A stretch of DNA of 64,000 bases from Sva-07 sp963747375. Lineage in GTDB: Bacteria; Actinomycetota; Acidimicrobiia; Acidimicrobiales; Ilumatobacteraceae. The stretch is taken from positions 62,001-126,000 of the forward strand of contig CAVVFL010000014.1 of NCBI GenBank assembly GCA_963747375.1, given 5' to 3'. Below the pieces are notes generated by a model, which ran no database searches, had not been told where the DNA came from, and saw only the letters and a list, made by a program, of their open reading frames with translations. A program made the position numbers and the translations under genes. How positions within the stretch are numbered: the stretch's first letter is position 1; every line of letters begins with the position of its first letter. Positions 54,084 to 63,910 of this stretch are shown here, piece by piece.

Positions 54084-57000
54084 CCTCGCCCGGCACCCCC
54101 CACGCCGTGTCGTCGCCACCCGACGAAGCAGCCCGCGTCCGCATCCGAACCGACCTCGCCACGACGCTCTTCGTCGAGGCCGGCGCCGGCGCCGGCAAGA
54201 CCAGCTCGCTGGTCGCCCGCATCGTCAGCCTCGTGCGCTCGGGGGTCCCGATCACCGGAATCGCCGCCATCACGTTCACCGAGAAGGCCGCAGCCGAGCT
54301 GCGCAGCCGCACCCGCGCCAGCCTCGAACACGATCCGAGCCCCGAGGCACAGGCTGCGCTCGACCGGCTCGACCACGCGCCGATCGGGACCCTGCACTCG
54401 TTCGCCCGACGGATGCTGTTCGACTTCCCGATCGAAGCCGGCCTGCCGCCCGGGTTCTCCGTCCTCGACGAACTCGAGAGCGCGTCTCGCGTTCGAGGAG
54501 CAGTGGGACGACCTGCTCGACCGTCTGCTCGACGAACCCGATCCGCCCGGCGGCATGATCGACGGCGGCCGAGCGTTCGTCGAACTCTGCGAATTCGACG
54601 GCTACGGCATCAACAAGGGCGCCCGCCGGATGGCCAACGACTTCCGGGCCAACTGGGATCTCGTGGACGACCGCGTCGACCTCACCGATCCTGGGCCACT
54701 GCGCCTCGACATCGCTCCCCTGCTCGCGCTCGGCACCGAGATCGCCGCCACACCGGTACCGCCCGACGACACGGCAGGTCCAGACCACCGGCGACATCGC
54801 CGTACTCGTCGACGACCTGAAGGCGGCCGACAGCGTACGGACCCGTTTGGAGCTGATCGTCGAGCTCGATCGCCGGTACGGGCACTGGGGTGACGGCAAG
54901 CAGTGGCCAGGCGCGAAGGGCAAAGTGGACCAAGGAGTTCGGAGCCGGCGGTGTCGCCGATCTCGAAGCGCTGCAGCGCCTCGAGATCGAACTGGGCCGA
55001 GTGGCGCACGCGCTCCTCGAAGACGTCCGTCACCACCGGCGACTCCTCCTCGGTGCGGTGATGGGCCGCTTCGTCCTCGATGCAGCGGCCAGGCGCGCCG
55101 AGGCCGGTCTCCTCGAGTTCCACGACCTGCTCGTGCTCAGCCGCCGGTTGCTGACCGACCGGCCCCACGTCCGCCGCATCCTCCACGAACGGTACGAGCG
55201 GGTGCTCCTCGACGAGTTCCAGGACACCGATCCGATCCAGCTCGAGATCGCCGTTCGGCTCACCGCCGACCCCGACGATCCCGATCAATCAGCCGACGGC
55301 ACCGGCATACCGGCGTGGCGACGGCTGCATCCGCTTCCCGGCCGCCTGTTCATCGTCGGCGACCCCAAGCAGTCGATCTACCGCTTCCGGCGAGCCGACA
55401 TCGCCCAGTACCTGCGGGCGGCCGACCAGGTCGGCGCCGACCGTGTTGCGCTGTCGGCCAATTTCCGCTCGACACAGGCCGTGATCGACTTCGCCAACGA
55501 CGTCTTCGGTCGGCTGATCACATTCGAGGCCGATGCCCAACCGGCCTACCATCCGCTCGATGCGTGTCGTCCCGCGGCCGCCCTGACCCACGGCACGGTG
55601 TCGGTGCTCGGCGCCGAACGCCACGACGACCTCACACCGAACAGCCGCACCGGCGACGTGGGCGCCGCCGACGCCCTCCGACTCCGTGAGGCGGCCGATG
55701 TTGCCGCCACGGTGTCGACGGCGCTCACCGACGGCTGGCCCGTCCACGATGACGCACTCGGCGCGCTGCGTCCGTGTCGGCCGGGCGACATCTGCATCCT
55801 GCTGCCCACTCGCATCTCGTTGCCGGCGCTCGAAGCCGAGCTGCGCAGCGCCCGACTCGCATACCGCGCCGAGAACTCCTCGGTCGTCTATGCCACCGCC
55901 GAGATCCGCACGCTGATGATGGTGCTCCGGGCCGCCGACGACCCGACCGACGAACTGATGATGGTCGAGGCGCTTCGCAGCCCGCTCTACGGGTGCAGCG
56001 ACGTCGAGCTCTGGGCGTGGAAGCGTGAGGGCGGCTCGTGGAATCCGTGGGCGCCCGTTCCCGCCGGCCTCGACGATCACCCCGTGGCCGCATCCATCGC
56101 CCATGTGCGCTCGATCGCCGAACGCATCGGCTGGGACTCGCCCGCCGATCTGCTCGCTTCGATCGTCGACGATCGACGGGTGTTCGACCTCGCGTTGGCC
56201 GGTCCCGACGGGCGCGACGTGTGGCGGCGAATCCGTTACGTCGTCGAACAGGCCAGGGCCTGGGCCGACGCCGGCGGCCATGGCGTCCGCCGCTATCTGC
56301 AGTGGGCGAAACTGCAGGCCTCCGAGAGTCGAGTGGCCGACACGATCCTGCCCGAGAACGACCACGACGCCGTGCGGGTGATGACGATCCATGCGGCCAA
56401 GGGCCTCGAGTTCCCGATCACGATCGTCGCCGGGCTCACCACCCGCCCGCGGCGCGCGACGACCAACGGTGTCGTCTGGGCGAACAACACCTGGATGCTG
56501 ACGGGCCGCGGCGACGACGGCGTCTTCGACGCACACCAGCCGATCGACGAGCAGATGGGCGATGCCGAACGTCGCAGACTGCTCTACGTCGCGTGCACGC
56601 GGGCATCCGATCACCTGGTGGTGTCGCTCCACCGTGGCGCACCGACCAAGGCGAACGAACAGTACGAGGACTGGGGACCGCTGACGTCGGCCGAGTTGCT
56701 GTTCGCCGCAGGAGCGGTCGAGCCCACCTCCGGCGCGCAGGCGACGTCGTTCGAGGTCTCACGATTCACGTCACCGGCACCTGTCGCGCTCGATCTCGCA
56801 TGGAGCGAACCGGCGACCTGGGTGGCCGAACGCAACGCTCGTGCTGAGCCGGGCGTCACGTCGTACCGGCATCGCCGCCACCCGATTGTCGGAGGAGCTG
56901 GCAGCGGTCGGCGCCCGCGACGCCGTCGACGATCCCGGGCTCGACAAGCCTCCGGTCAATCTCGAGACTCCGCCGTGGCAGCGAGGACGTTACGGCACGA

Positions 57001-57506
57001 GTATCGGGCGTGCCGTTCACGGCGTGCTGCAGTTCTGCGACCTCGCCACCGGATCCGACATCGACAATCTGGCCAGGGCACAGTGCGCTGCCGAAGGTGT
57101 GATCGGGCTCGAGGACCGCGTCGCGTCGCTCGCCCGCTCGACCCTCGACGCTCCGATCGTCCGACAGGTCGTCGACGGTGCCGAACACTGGCGCGAGCTG
57201 TTCGTCGCTGCGCCGGTGGGCGACCGTGTCCTCGAGGGCTACATCGACCTGTTGGTGCGAACCGCCGATGGTCTCGTCATCGTCGACTACAAGACCGATC
57301 AGTGGTCGGGGCCGGTGCAGACCGCCGAGCGCGTCGGTCGGTACCGATTGCAGCTCGCGGCCTATGGCGCGGCGCTCGGTGCTGCGTTGGGCGAGGCGAT
57401 CGTCGGCGGCATCCTCGTTCGCTGCGTTGCCGACGGGAGCGCCGAACAGATCGCCATCACCGGCTGGGCCGACGCGATCGCCGAGGTCCGCGCGGCGGTG
57501 ATCTGA
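54080..57506 (+). CDS. AddA-like UvrD-family helicase-nuclease, frameshifted
   Basis: The motor subunit partner of the upstream AddB-like gene. Motif I is FVEAGAGAGKTSSLVARI, Ia ITFTEKAAAELRSR, then GTLHSFARRML, motif II VLLDEFQDTDPIQLEI, motif III FIVGDPKQSIYRFRRAD, motif IV SANFRSTQ, motif V MTIHAAKGLEFPI, motif VI VACTRASDHLVV, and a C-terminal PD-(D/E)XK nuclease ending in DGLVIVDYKTDQWSG. The order matches AddA of the AddAB recombination system. Four frame changes (near 54487, 54775, 54935 and 56862) break a protein of about 1140 residues; all motifs survive, so error rather than decay is likely. Confidence 0.85.
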
Positions 57507-57518
57507 CGTCGGCGACCG

Positions 57519-58792
57519 TCAGAAGTGGCCGATGAACCAGTCCCTGGCGTGCCCTGCGGCGGCCTCGAGCGTGCCAGGTTCCTCGAAGAGGTGCGTCGCC
57601 CCCGGCACGACCACCAGATCGCTCTCGCAGCGCAATTGCCGCCGCGCCATCTCGTTCAACTCCAGCACCTGATCGTCGCGTCCGCCGACGATCAGCAGCG
57701 TCGGCGCTGCCACCGAACCGAGACGCGGGCCCGTGAGATCGGGGCGCCCACCACGCGAGACCACCGCACCGATCTTCAAGTCGGGATCCGCAGCGGCGTA
57801 GAGGGCGGCCGCGGCTCCCGTGCTGGCACCGAAGAAGCCGACAGGGAGCCTGCCGAGACCGGCGCTCGCCGACGATCGCACGAGTGACGTCCTCCAGACG
57901 ACGAACCGAGCAGCTCGATGTCGAACACGTTGGCGCGGTCGTGCTCCTCGGCCGGCGTGAGCAGATCGAACAGCAAGGTGGCCAACCCTGAACCGTTGAG
58001 GATCGACGCGACGAAGCGGTTGCGGGGACTGTGACGGCTGCTCCCGCTGCCGTGCGCGAAGACCACGAGGCCCTTGGCGTCGGCCGGCACCGTGAGATGA
58101 CCACCGAGAACGGCGCTGCCGATGCGGATCTGAATCTCCTCGTCGCGGGCCCGGGGCGCGGACGCGTTGGCCCGATCCAGACACGCGATGACCTCCCGGT
58201 CGGTGGTCTGCGAGAAGTCCCGGTAGAACTGGCCGACACCGGAGAACTCCGGCGGCGTCGCCAGCGCAATGAATTCGTCGGCCTCGCCGGCCAGTCGCAG
58301 CCTCCAATCGGTCGGAGCGACCGGAACTGCCAGCACGACACGAGCGGCTCCCTCTGCCCGGGCCACCTGACAGGCCGCCCTGGCGGTCGAGCCGGTCGCG
58401 ACGCCGTCGTCGATGACCACCACGGTGCGCCCGGCGAGCGGAACACGAGCGCGCCCGCGCCGATACATCTCGTTGCGACGCTGCAACTCCACGCGCTCGC
58501 CGGCCTCGACCTCGGCGACCTCCCGGTCGTCGACACCGGTCATCCTGACGATGTCGGCGTTGATCACGCGCACGCCGTCCTCACCGATCGCACCCATACC
58601 CAGCTCGGGCTGGAAGGGCACGCCCAGCTTTCGCACGAGGATCACGTCGAGTGGAGCATCGAGCTCGCGAGCGACTTCGGCAGCCACCGGAACGCCGCCC
58701 CGGGGGAGGCCGACAACGACGGTGTCGGGACCCCGGAGGTGACCCAGGCACGTAGCGAGTCGCTTGCCGGCGTCGATTCGGTCGCTGAACAC
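57519..58792 (-). CDS. Phosphoribosyltransferase fused to alpha/beta hydrolase, one frameshift
   Basis: A bifunctional protein of about 425 residues. The N-terminal half is a PRTase-fold domain (VVVGLPRGGVPVAAEVARELD; PRPP loop VVVIDDGVATGSTARAA). The C-terminal half is an alpha/beta hydrolase of the dienelactone-hydrolase group (GLVVFAHGSGSSRHSPRN, nucleophile motif FFGASTGAAAAL, LLIVGGRDDQVL, and His in PGATHLFEEPG). The frame changes near 57885. Fusions of this kind occur in mycobacteria, where related genes belong to dormancy-linked loci. GTG 58792 has a GAGAGGAG site. It diverges from the Hsp20 gene. Confidence 0.85.
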
Positions 58793-58847
58793 GGTTGGCT
58801 CCTCTCACGACGAAGTCTCTCACTCCATTGGACCCGACCGACACCGT

Positions 58848-58873
58848 TCACAACAGGGACATCCGACCGTTGT
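58848..58873. promoter_or_regulatory. Inverted repeat CACAAC-N14-GTTGTG in the Hsp20/PRTase intergenic region
   Basis: CACAAC (58848-58853) and GTTGTG (58868-58873) form an operator-like inverted repeat between the divergent starts at 58792 and 58972. A TGGACTTTGAGCCC sequence next to it (58874-58887) resembles, with mismatches, the DosR box of mycobacteria. No CIRCE or HAIR element is seen. Confidence 0.35.
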
Positions 58874-58971
58874 GTGGACTTTGAGCCCTGGCGATCCACG
58901 ACCACGAGCGCGCGCGATCAGCACGGAGACATCACTCCACTGACATGACAACGAACTCGAAAGGAGTCGCC

Positions 58972-59481
58972 ATGACCAAGCACGCCAACAAGCCGACCGC
59001 AGAGGTCGATGTCGCAGAACGCTCGCCCTCCGTCTGGGGGCGGCCGTTCGGACAGATCGGCTTGGATGACTGGTTCGAGCGCTGGCCGGAGATGTTCGCA
59101 CGCCGTTGGCCCGAGTCATTCCGTGGGTTCCCGATGATGGACGCTTCGTTCAAGCTGGAGGAGTTCACCGAGGACGACGGGACGTTCGTACTGCGTGCCG
59201 AACTGCCGGGCATCGATCCGGACGAGAACTTGGAGGTCACCGTCGACGACGGCCACCTGAAGATCAGCGCCGAGCGCGAGGAGCATTCCGAGGAACGCGA
59301 CAACGGCAACTACCACAGCGAATTCCGCTATGGCTCCCTCATGCGCAGCGTGCGTCTTCCCGACGGCGCCGACGAAGAGGGGATCACGGCAACGTTCAAG
59401 GCCGGAATCCTCGAAGTGCGGGTACCGCACGACGGCGAACCGGCGCCGGTCAAGACCATCTCGGTCACGAGCGACGGCTGA
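58972..59481 (+). CDS. Hsp20/alpha-crystallin small heat-shock protein
   Basis: An ATP-independent holdase chaperone of 169 residues. The alpha-crystallin domain spans about residues 50-150 (FKLEEFTEDDGTFVLRAELPGID, LEVTVDDGHLKISAEREEH, YGSLMRSVRLPDGADEEG, ATFKAGILEVRVPHDG). The N-terminal arm is Trp-rich (DDWFERWPEMFARRWPESFRG). The C-terminal I-X-I is only weakly seen (KTISVTS). ATG 58972 is chosen as it follows AAAGGAG at 7-nt spacing; the upstream ATG at 58945 lacks one. Stress control via the divergent intergenic region is likely. Confidence 0.92.
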   Translation: MTKHANKPTAEVDVAERSPSVWGRPFGQIGLDDWFERWPEMFARRWPESFRGFPMMDASFKLEEFTEDDGTFVLRAELPGIDPDENLEVTVDDGHLKISAEREEHSEERDNGNYHSEFRYGSLMRSVRLPDGADEEGITATFKAGILEVRVPHDGEPAPVKTISVTSDG

Positions 59482-59500
59482 CCACGACGCACACCCGTTC

Positions 59501-59536
59501 GGCGGCCGGTGTCGCGCCCTGCGGCAGCCGGCCGCC
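59501..59536. terminator. Hairpin between Hsp20 and sugar isomerase genes
   Basis: A perfect 9-bp inverted repeat GGCGGCCGG / CCGGCCGCC with an 18-nt spacer, between two convergent genes. Confidence 0.45.
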
Positions 59537-59557
59537 TCAGGCGACGCGCTGACGACG

Positions 59558-60959
59558 TCACGGTCGGCCGAGGTACGTGACGGGAATCTGCCAGGCGGCC
59601 GCAAGGGCTTCGAGCGCCGCTCGGTGGTCGCCGTAGACGATCCCGAGGTGGTGTTCGAGTCCGCGTTCGAACACCGTCGAGAGCACGTCACCGATCGGGC
59701 GATCCCAGTGCAGAACACCACAGGTGCCCTGGAACGGCCGCGGCCGTGCCAGAAGTTCGCCGCCGCCGAGCAGCATGGTGACTTCGTTCGCGGACTGACT
59801 CAGTCGGGCGACGGTGACCCGTCCGGGGCGCAGGGCGAATTGGTTGGCGAGCGCCCGGTGCCGATTCGGATGGGTGATCCCGATCGGTCGCTCATCGGGG
59901 TCCGCGAGCTGAGTCGATGCGACACCGCAGTGCCACACGACCGACGTGTTGTCGCTCATGTCGGCGTCGACGAGATCGGCGATGAACGGGTCGGTGCCGC
60001 TGATGTCACCGAGGATCAGCGCGGTGATCGCGCCGTACAGATCTGCTTCACACACCGACGGCACGCCGTCCTCGGTCAGCATGGCCATCGGGGTGCACAT
60101 CGCCCCGCCGTACTCCGTCATGCATTCGGGCCAGCACCTGGTGGCCACTGCCGACCACCCGTGACGACGCGCGAGCTCCGGCGAGACCTCCGTACAGCCC
60201 GATGCTGCGATCCATGCCCGCCTCGCTCACGCTCGTCGGCGACATCCATCACCGCGGAGATTCGCTGCGACGTCGCTGACCGCGCTCCTCGTCGACGGCG
60301 TCGGCTGCGGTGAAGAGGTCGTCCAGCGCAACCCGATCGACCTCGATGCCCGTGATGCGGCGAACCTCGTCGCTGTCACCCTCACACGGTTCGAAGCCCG
60401 AAGGTGGCTCGCCCACGACGCCGATTCGACGCCCGGCGAAGGCCCCGACGTGCACCGGGACGTCGACGACGAGCGCCGCTGCATCCTCGGCGAACGCCAT
60501 GGCGATCGGCTCGTTCGCCCTGGCGAGCGCCTCACGGACCAGTTCGACGGCGCCCGGGTCCGTCGGGTCGGCGTGGACGAACCGCACGAGAGCACCGCGC
60601 CGACGCAGCAGGTACGCCGCGAGGTTCGCCCCGCACAGCGAGTTGAGCCGAAGTCGTCCCCCCGTTCGGACCTCCGGGAACGACCAGAGAACCATCGGCG
60701 CATCGATGCGATCTGCCACCCGGCCGACGAGGGACGCGTCGGCGAATGTCGCCTGCAGCACGACGACGAGTTCCGGGGTGTCCGCGACGGCTGCAAGCAC
60801 ATCGTCCAACTCGTCGATGTCGGTGACGATTGCCGGTTCCCCGGCGGGCCGCACGCCGAGTGAGTCGAGCAACGACGCCGCCGCGGCCACCTGCTCCGAC
60901 CCGAGTTCGAGGTCGAACGTCGGACGACCGATCGCCACGACCAGCACGTGATCCATCAT
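59558..60959 (-). CDS. L-fucose isomerase-like sugar isomerase, frameshifted
   Basis: A protein of about 467 residues in the fucose/arabinose isomerase superfamily. The N-terminal domain reads MMDHVLVVAIGRPTFDLELG, VVVLQATFADASLV and LWSFPEVRTGGRLRLNSLCG. The middle region is broken by frame changes near 60265 and 60180. The C-terminal domain has RCWPECMTEYGGAMCTPMAM, DLYGAITALILGDISG and WHCGVAS, which carry the Glu and Asp metal-site residues typical of fucose isomerase-like proteins. The exact sugar is unknown. It is coupled by ATGA to a PfkB kinase, consistent with an isomerise-then-phosphorylate step. Confidence 0.72.
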
Positions 60960-61895
60960 TGGGCCGCCGTGAGCGCTTGCGCCACGAGATCATCGACCGC
61001 AGCCCGATCCGGCATACCGGCACGTGCGCCGGGGCGGGAGCACTTCAGCGCTGCCGCCGCAGCTGCGAAGCGGAACCCTGCCGGTTCGTCGAGTCCTTCG
61101 GCCAGCGCCAGCGCAAACGCGCCGTGGAAGACATCGCCGGCGGCTGCCGTGTCGACCACGTCGACGGTGAAGGCTTCGATCGACTCCACGATGTCGCCGT
61201 CGAGCCATTGGACACCACGCTCACCGAGCGTCACCGACACGTGCGCGCGCGGTGTGTTGCGCGATCGCTCGAAGCCCATCGGCGCTCGACTCACATCCGG
61301 TTGTGTCCCGCAGCGCATCCTCGCTGAACACGAGATGCGTTCCGAGTTCGAACACGGCGCATCGAAGCTCGGGATCGGTGATCCGCCGGTCGACGTCGAC
61401 GACGCAGGGCACACCGTGGTCGTGTGCGTGATGCAGAGCAGCCAGGGTGCCGGCCGGCCATCGACAGTCGGTGAGGACCACGTCGATCTGGCGATGTTCG
61501 AGCGGGAGGCAGGGTCGATCGAACAGGTCTACCGGTGTGTGGTTGAACACGGTGCGAGCGCCCTCGGTCGACACGACGATCGTCGAGCAGGGTGTTGTCG
61601 TCGACACCACTCGTCGGACGAAGTGGGTGTCGACCCGCTCGTCTGCCAGACCGTCCAACACTGCGTGCCCGGCCGGATCATCTCCGATACAGCTCGCCAG
61701 GACGCTCGTACCTCCCAGCCGCGACACGGCGACCGCGGCGTTCGCGGCGACCCCTCCCCCGACTGCCTGGTAGCCGTCGGCCACATGCTTGTGCCCGGCC
61801 AGGATCGCCGTCGGCACGAACAGGACGTGGTCGAACGTCGATTGCCCGACACACAGAACGCAGGCAACACCAGCACGGCCCATCGGTACGGTCAT
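60956..61895 (-). CDS. PfkB-family carbohydrate kinase, one frameshift
   Basis: A ribokinase-fold sugar kinase of about 313 residues. VLCVGQSTFDHVLFVPTA opens the fold, followed by QAVGGGVAANAAVAVSRLGG, IDVVLTDCRWP and the ATP/anion-hole motif DTAAAGDVFHGAFALALAEG, where the catalytic Asp of the usual GAGD is kept (AAGD). The frame changes near 61285. It precedes and overlaps the fucose isomerase-like gene by ATGA, so both likely serve one sugar pathway. The substrate is unknown. Confidence 0.83.
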
Positions 61896-61944
61896 GTCTC
61901 CATCCTCACGACCGCGCGACGACGTCGGAAGGGGCGAACGGCCC

Positions 61945-62703
61945 TCAGCGGCGATCCGCAGTCTCGGCGAGCGGTGCGGGGTCGTCGATCGAGCGGTGCG
62001 TTCGAACCCGGACCACTCGATGATCTGAGACCGGCGTCACGGCGGCGCGCCCGAGATGCCACACCCCGCTCACCGCCAGACGACCGAACGTCTTGAGCAC
62101 CACGAGCGCAAGCAGCGCAGCGAAGACGAGCGCAGCGGGCACCGCGACGGTCGCGAGCAGAAGGCGTCGGTCGTCGCTCAGCAGGCTCAACACGCCGGAA
62201 TCGATGCTCGTGCCGTCGAGGTTGACCGTTCGCACCGGATCGTCGAGCCGCGGGCAGCTCACCGAGATGTCGTTGACCCCGATGACGTCGTTGCCACCGA
62301 AGGTCGGCTCGGCCGGACGTACGGTCGACGACAACACGCCGTAGACGGGATCGGAACCGGCGCCGATCAGGTACTGGTCGCCTTTCACGAGGAATCGATA
62401 GTCGTCGCCGTATCGGATGTCGATCAACCCGTCGATCGCCCACGGCGCCGCAGAGCCCGCTCGAAGCTGGTCGATGCGGAACCGGACGACCTCCGTGACG
62501 TCGTCCTTGCCCACCATGGTGCCGACGAACGCCACCGCTGCCGGCTCGGGCCGCGGGCAACCCACCGGGATCGGGATCAGTCCCTGGTCGACGGCGACGG
62601 GGACAGGCTCGGGCGGCGCTGCATTCGCAGTCCCGGTCGCGGCGGCGAGGGCCGTTGCGCACAGCAGGCCGAGCAGGCCGAGGCGAACGATCCGGGGAGC
62701 CAC
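61945..62703 (-). CDS. Secreted, C-terminally membrane-anchored protein of unknown function
   Basis: A 252-residue protein with a signal peptide (VRLGLLGLLCATALAAATGTA, cleavage probably after ANA), an extracellular beta-rich domain of about 150 residues (VGTMVGKDDVTEVVRFRID; YRFLVKGDQYLIGAGSDPV) with two cysteines able to form a disulfide, and one C-terminal helix (LLLATVAVPAALVFAALLALVVL) plus a basic tail. No family is recognised. The second of two GTG codons (62703) is chosen because TAGCCT lies exactly 6 nt upstream. Confidence 0.7.
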   Translation of the reverse strand: MAPRIVRLGLLGLLCATALAAATGTANAAPPEPVPVAVDQGLIPIPVGCPRPEPAAVAFVGTMVGKDDVTEVVRFRIDQLRAGSAAPWAIDGLIDIRYGDDYRFLVKGDQYLIGAGSDPVYGVLSSTVRPAEPTFGGNDVIGVNDISVSCPRLDDPVRTVNLDGTSIDSGVLSLLSDDRRLLLATVAVPAALVFAALLALVVLKTFGRLAVSGVWHLGRAAVTPVSDHRVVRVRTHRSIDDPAPLAETADRR

Positions 62704-62709
62704 CACGCC

Positions 62710-62715
62710 AGGCTA
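62710..62715 (-). promoter_or_regulatory. Leaderless -10 hexamer TAGCCT
   Basis: TAGCCT on the minus strand, exactly 6 nt before GTG 62703. Confidence 0.5.
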
Positions 62716-62743
62716 ACGAACGCCACGCACGGGTGAACGGCAG

Positions 62744-62940
62744 TCAGTGACCGGGTTTCGGATGGCCGGTGGTATTGCGATGGAGTTCCTCGGCGTGGCG
62801 GTTGAGTCCAACGAGGTCCGTCGAGACACCGCGCTCGGCGAACTTCGCGACCACGACATCGAGCGCGACGACGGCGGAGGAGTCCCACGCGGGCGTGAGT
62901 CATGTCGATCTCCACTCGGTCGACGCCACCCGGGTCGGTC
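62744..62940 (-). pseudogene. Remnant of a SulP-type sulfate transporter (STAS domain end)
   Basis: On the minus strand the frame reads DRVEIDMTHARV, then after a one-base change near 62890 WDSSAVVALDVVVAKFAERG and TDLVGLNRHAEELH, ending with a TGA at 62744-62746. This is the C-terminal STAS domain of SulP anion transporters. The membrane part is absent; the fragment starts right at the stop of the neighbouring enoyl-CoA hydratase. A decayed gene left by deletion is the likely origin. A stand-alone STAS mini-gene starting at GTG 62915 is less likely. Confidence 0.6.
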
Positions 62941-63738
62941 TCAGCGGCCTTCGAAGACCGGCTCGCGCTTCTCCATGAACGCCTTGATCGCCTCGATGGT
63001 GTCCTTGGTGCCGAAGTTGACGGTCTGCGAGAGCCCCTCGTCGTCGAGCGCCTCCTCCATCGTGACGGCGAGCGAGTTGTTCAGGAGACGCTTCGACATC
63101 GCCAGTGCGATCGGTGGTCCACCGGCGAGGCGAGCAGCCCAGTCGTCGACGAACGCATCGAGTTCGTCGTCGGGGAGCACCCGATTGACGAGGCCCATCG
63201 CCTCGGCGCGCTGAGCGTCGATGATCTCGGCGAGCAGGGCGAGTTCCTTGGCCCGGTGCATCCCGACGAGTCGCGGCAGCAGCCACGATCCACCGAAGTC
63301 GAGGCTGAGCCCCCGCTTGGCGAAGATCTCGGAGAACCGGGCGTTCTCCGACGCGACGATGAGGTCGCACGACAGCGCCATGTTGAGACCGGCACCGACG
63401 GCCACGCCGCGCACCTTGGCCACGGTGGGCTGAGGGATCCGGTGGAGTGCGAGGCAGACGTCGGTGATGTGGCGCATCGCCGTGAGCTGGTGCGGTGGTG
63501 CCTCACCCGATGCCCCCTGCCAGAGGTCGGCACCCGAACAGAAGTTGCCGCCGGCGCCGGTGAGCACGACCGCACGGTCGGCCGGGTTCGAGGCGATCGC
63601 CCGGAACTCCGCCAGCAGCTCGTTCCACATCGCGGCGTCAGCGGCGTTCTTCTTCTCGGGCCGCCGCAGTGTGATCGTGACCACGCCGTCCGTGCGATCG
63701 ACGGTGATGGATTCGAGCTCGCGGGTGTCGGAGGCCAT
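62941..63738 (-). CDS. Enoyl-CoA hydratase/isomerase family protein
   Basis: A crotonase-fold protein of 265 residues. Oxyanion-hole segments are GGNFCSGADLWQG and VRGVAVGAGLNMALSCDLIVAS. The catalytic region is FAKRGLSLDFGGSWLLPRLVG, with Asp in the place used by isomerase-type members. C-terminal AFMEKREPVFEGR is typical of the family. It is a second member besides 19417-20208, of moderate similarity. Start 63738 has TATCGT 8 nt upstream. It diverges from the tiny membrane protein gene. Confidence 0.87.
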   Translation of the reverse strand: MASDTRELESITVDRTDGVVTITLRRPEKKNAADAAMWNELLAEFRAIASNPADRAVVLTGAGGNFCSGADLWQGASGEAPPHQLTAMRHITDVCLALHRIPQPTVAKVRGVAVGAGLNMALSCDLIVASENARFSEIFAKRGLSLDFGGSWLLPRLVGMHRAKELALLAEIIDAQRAEAMGLVNRVLPDDELDAFVDDWAARLAGGPPIALAMSKRLLNNSLAVTMEEALDDEGLSQTVNFGTKDTIEAIKAFMEKREPVFEGR

Positions 63739-63761
63739 GTCGGCCGACGATACTGACCCCC

Positions 63762-63872
63762 GTGGGATACAACCCGTACCGGAAGTTCAAGGCGAAGCCG
63801 GCCGACTACGTCCTCGTCGCCGCCGCCCTCCTCGTGTCCCTCGCCCTCTTGATCTGGGCCGTCGCCGGCTGA
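63762..63872 (+). CDS. 36-residue single-pass membrane protein
   Basis: GTG 63762 opens a short frame: a polar, basic start (MGYNPYRKFKAKPADY), one hydrophobic helix (VLVAAALLVSLALLIWAVAG) and TGA at 63870-63872. GATACT lies 7 nt upstream, so a leaderless transcript is plausible. The stop codon is part of the palindrome that follows. Conserved short proteins with this pattern occur in actinobacteria, but no function is known. Confidence 0.6.
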   Translation: MGYNPYRKFKAKPADYVLVAAALLVSLALLIWAVAG

Positions 63873-63910
63873 CCGGTTACGCCGGTGCCAGGCACCGGCG
63901 TAACCGGTCA
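63870..63910. repeat. Convergent-stop palindrome, copy 3 (extended)
   Basis: The core GGTTACGCCGGTGCC-A-GGCACCGGCGTAACC (63875-63905) extends to perfect 20-bp arms from 63870 to 63910. The left end is the TGA of the small plus-strand gene and the right end is the TCA (TGA on the minus strand) of the YraN-like gene. Confidence 0.9.

Noticed and set aside
58874..58887. DosR box call for TGGACTTTGAGCCC
   Set aside because: At least two core positions differ from the mycobacterial consensus, so it is only mentioned as a weak resemblance.
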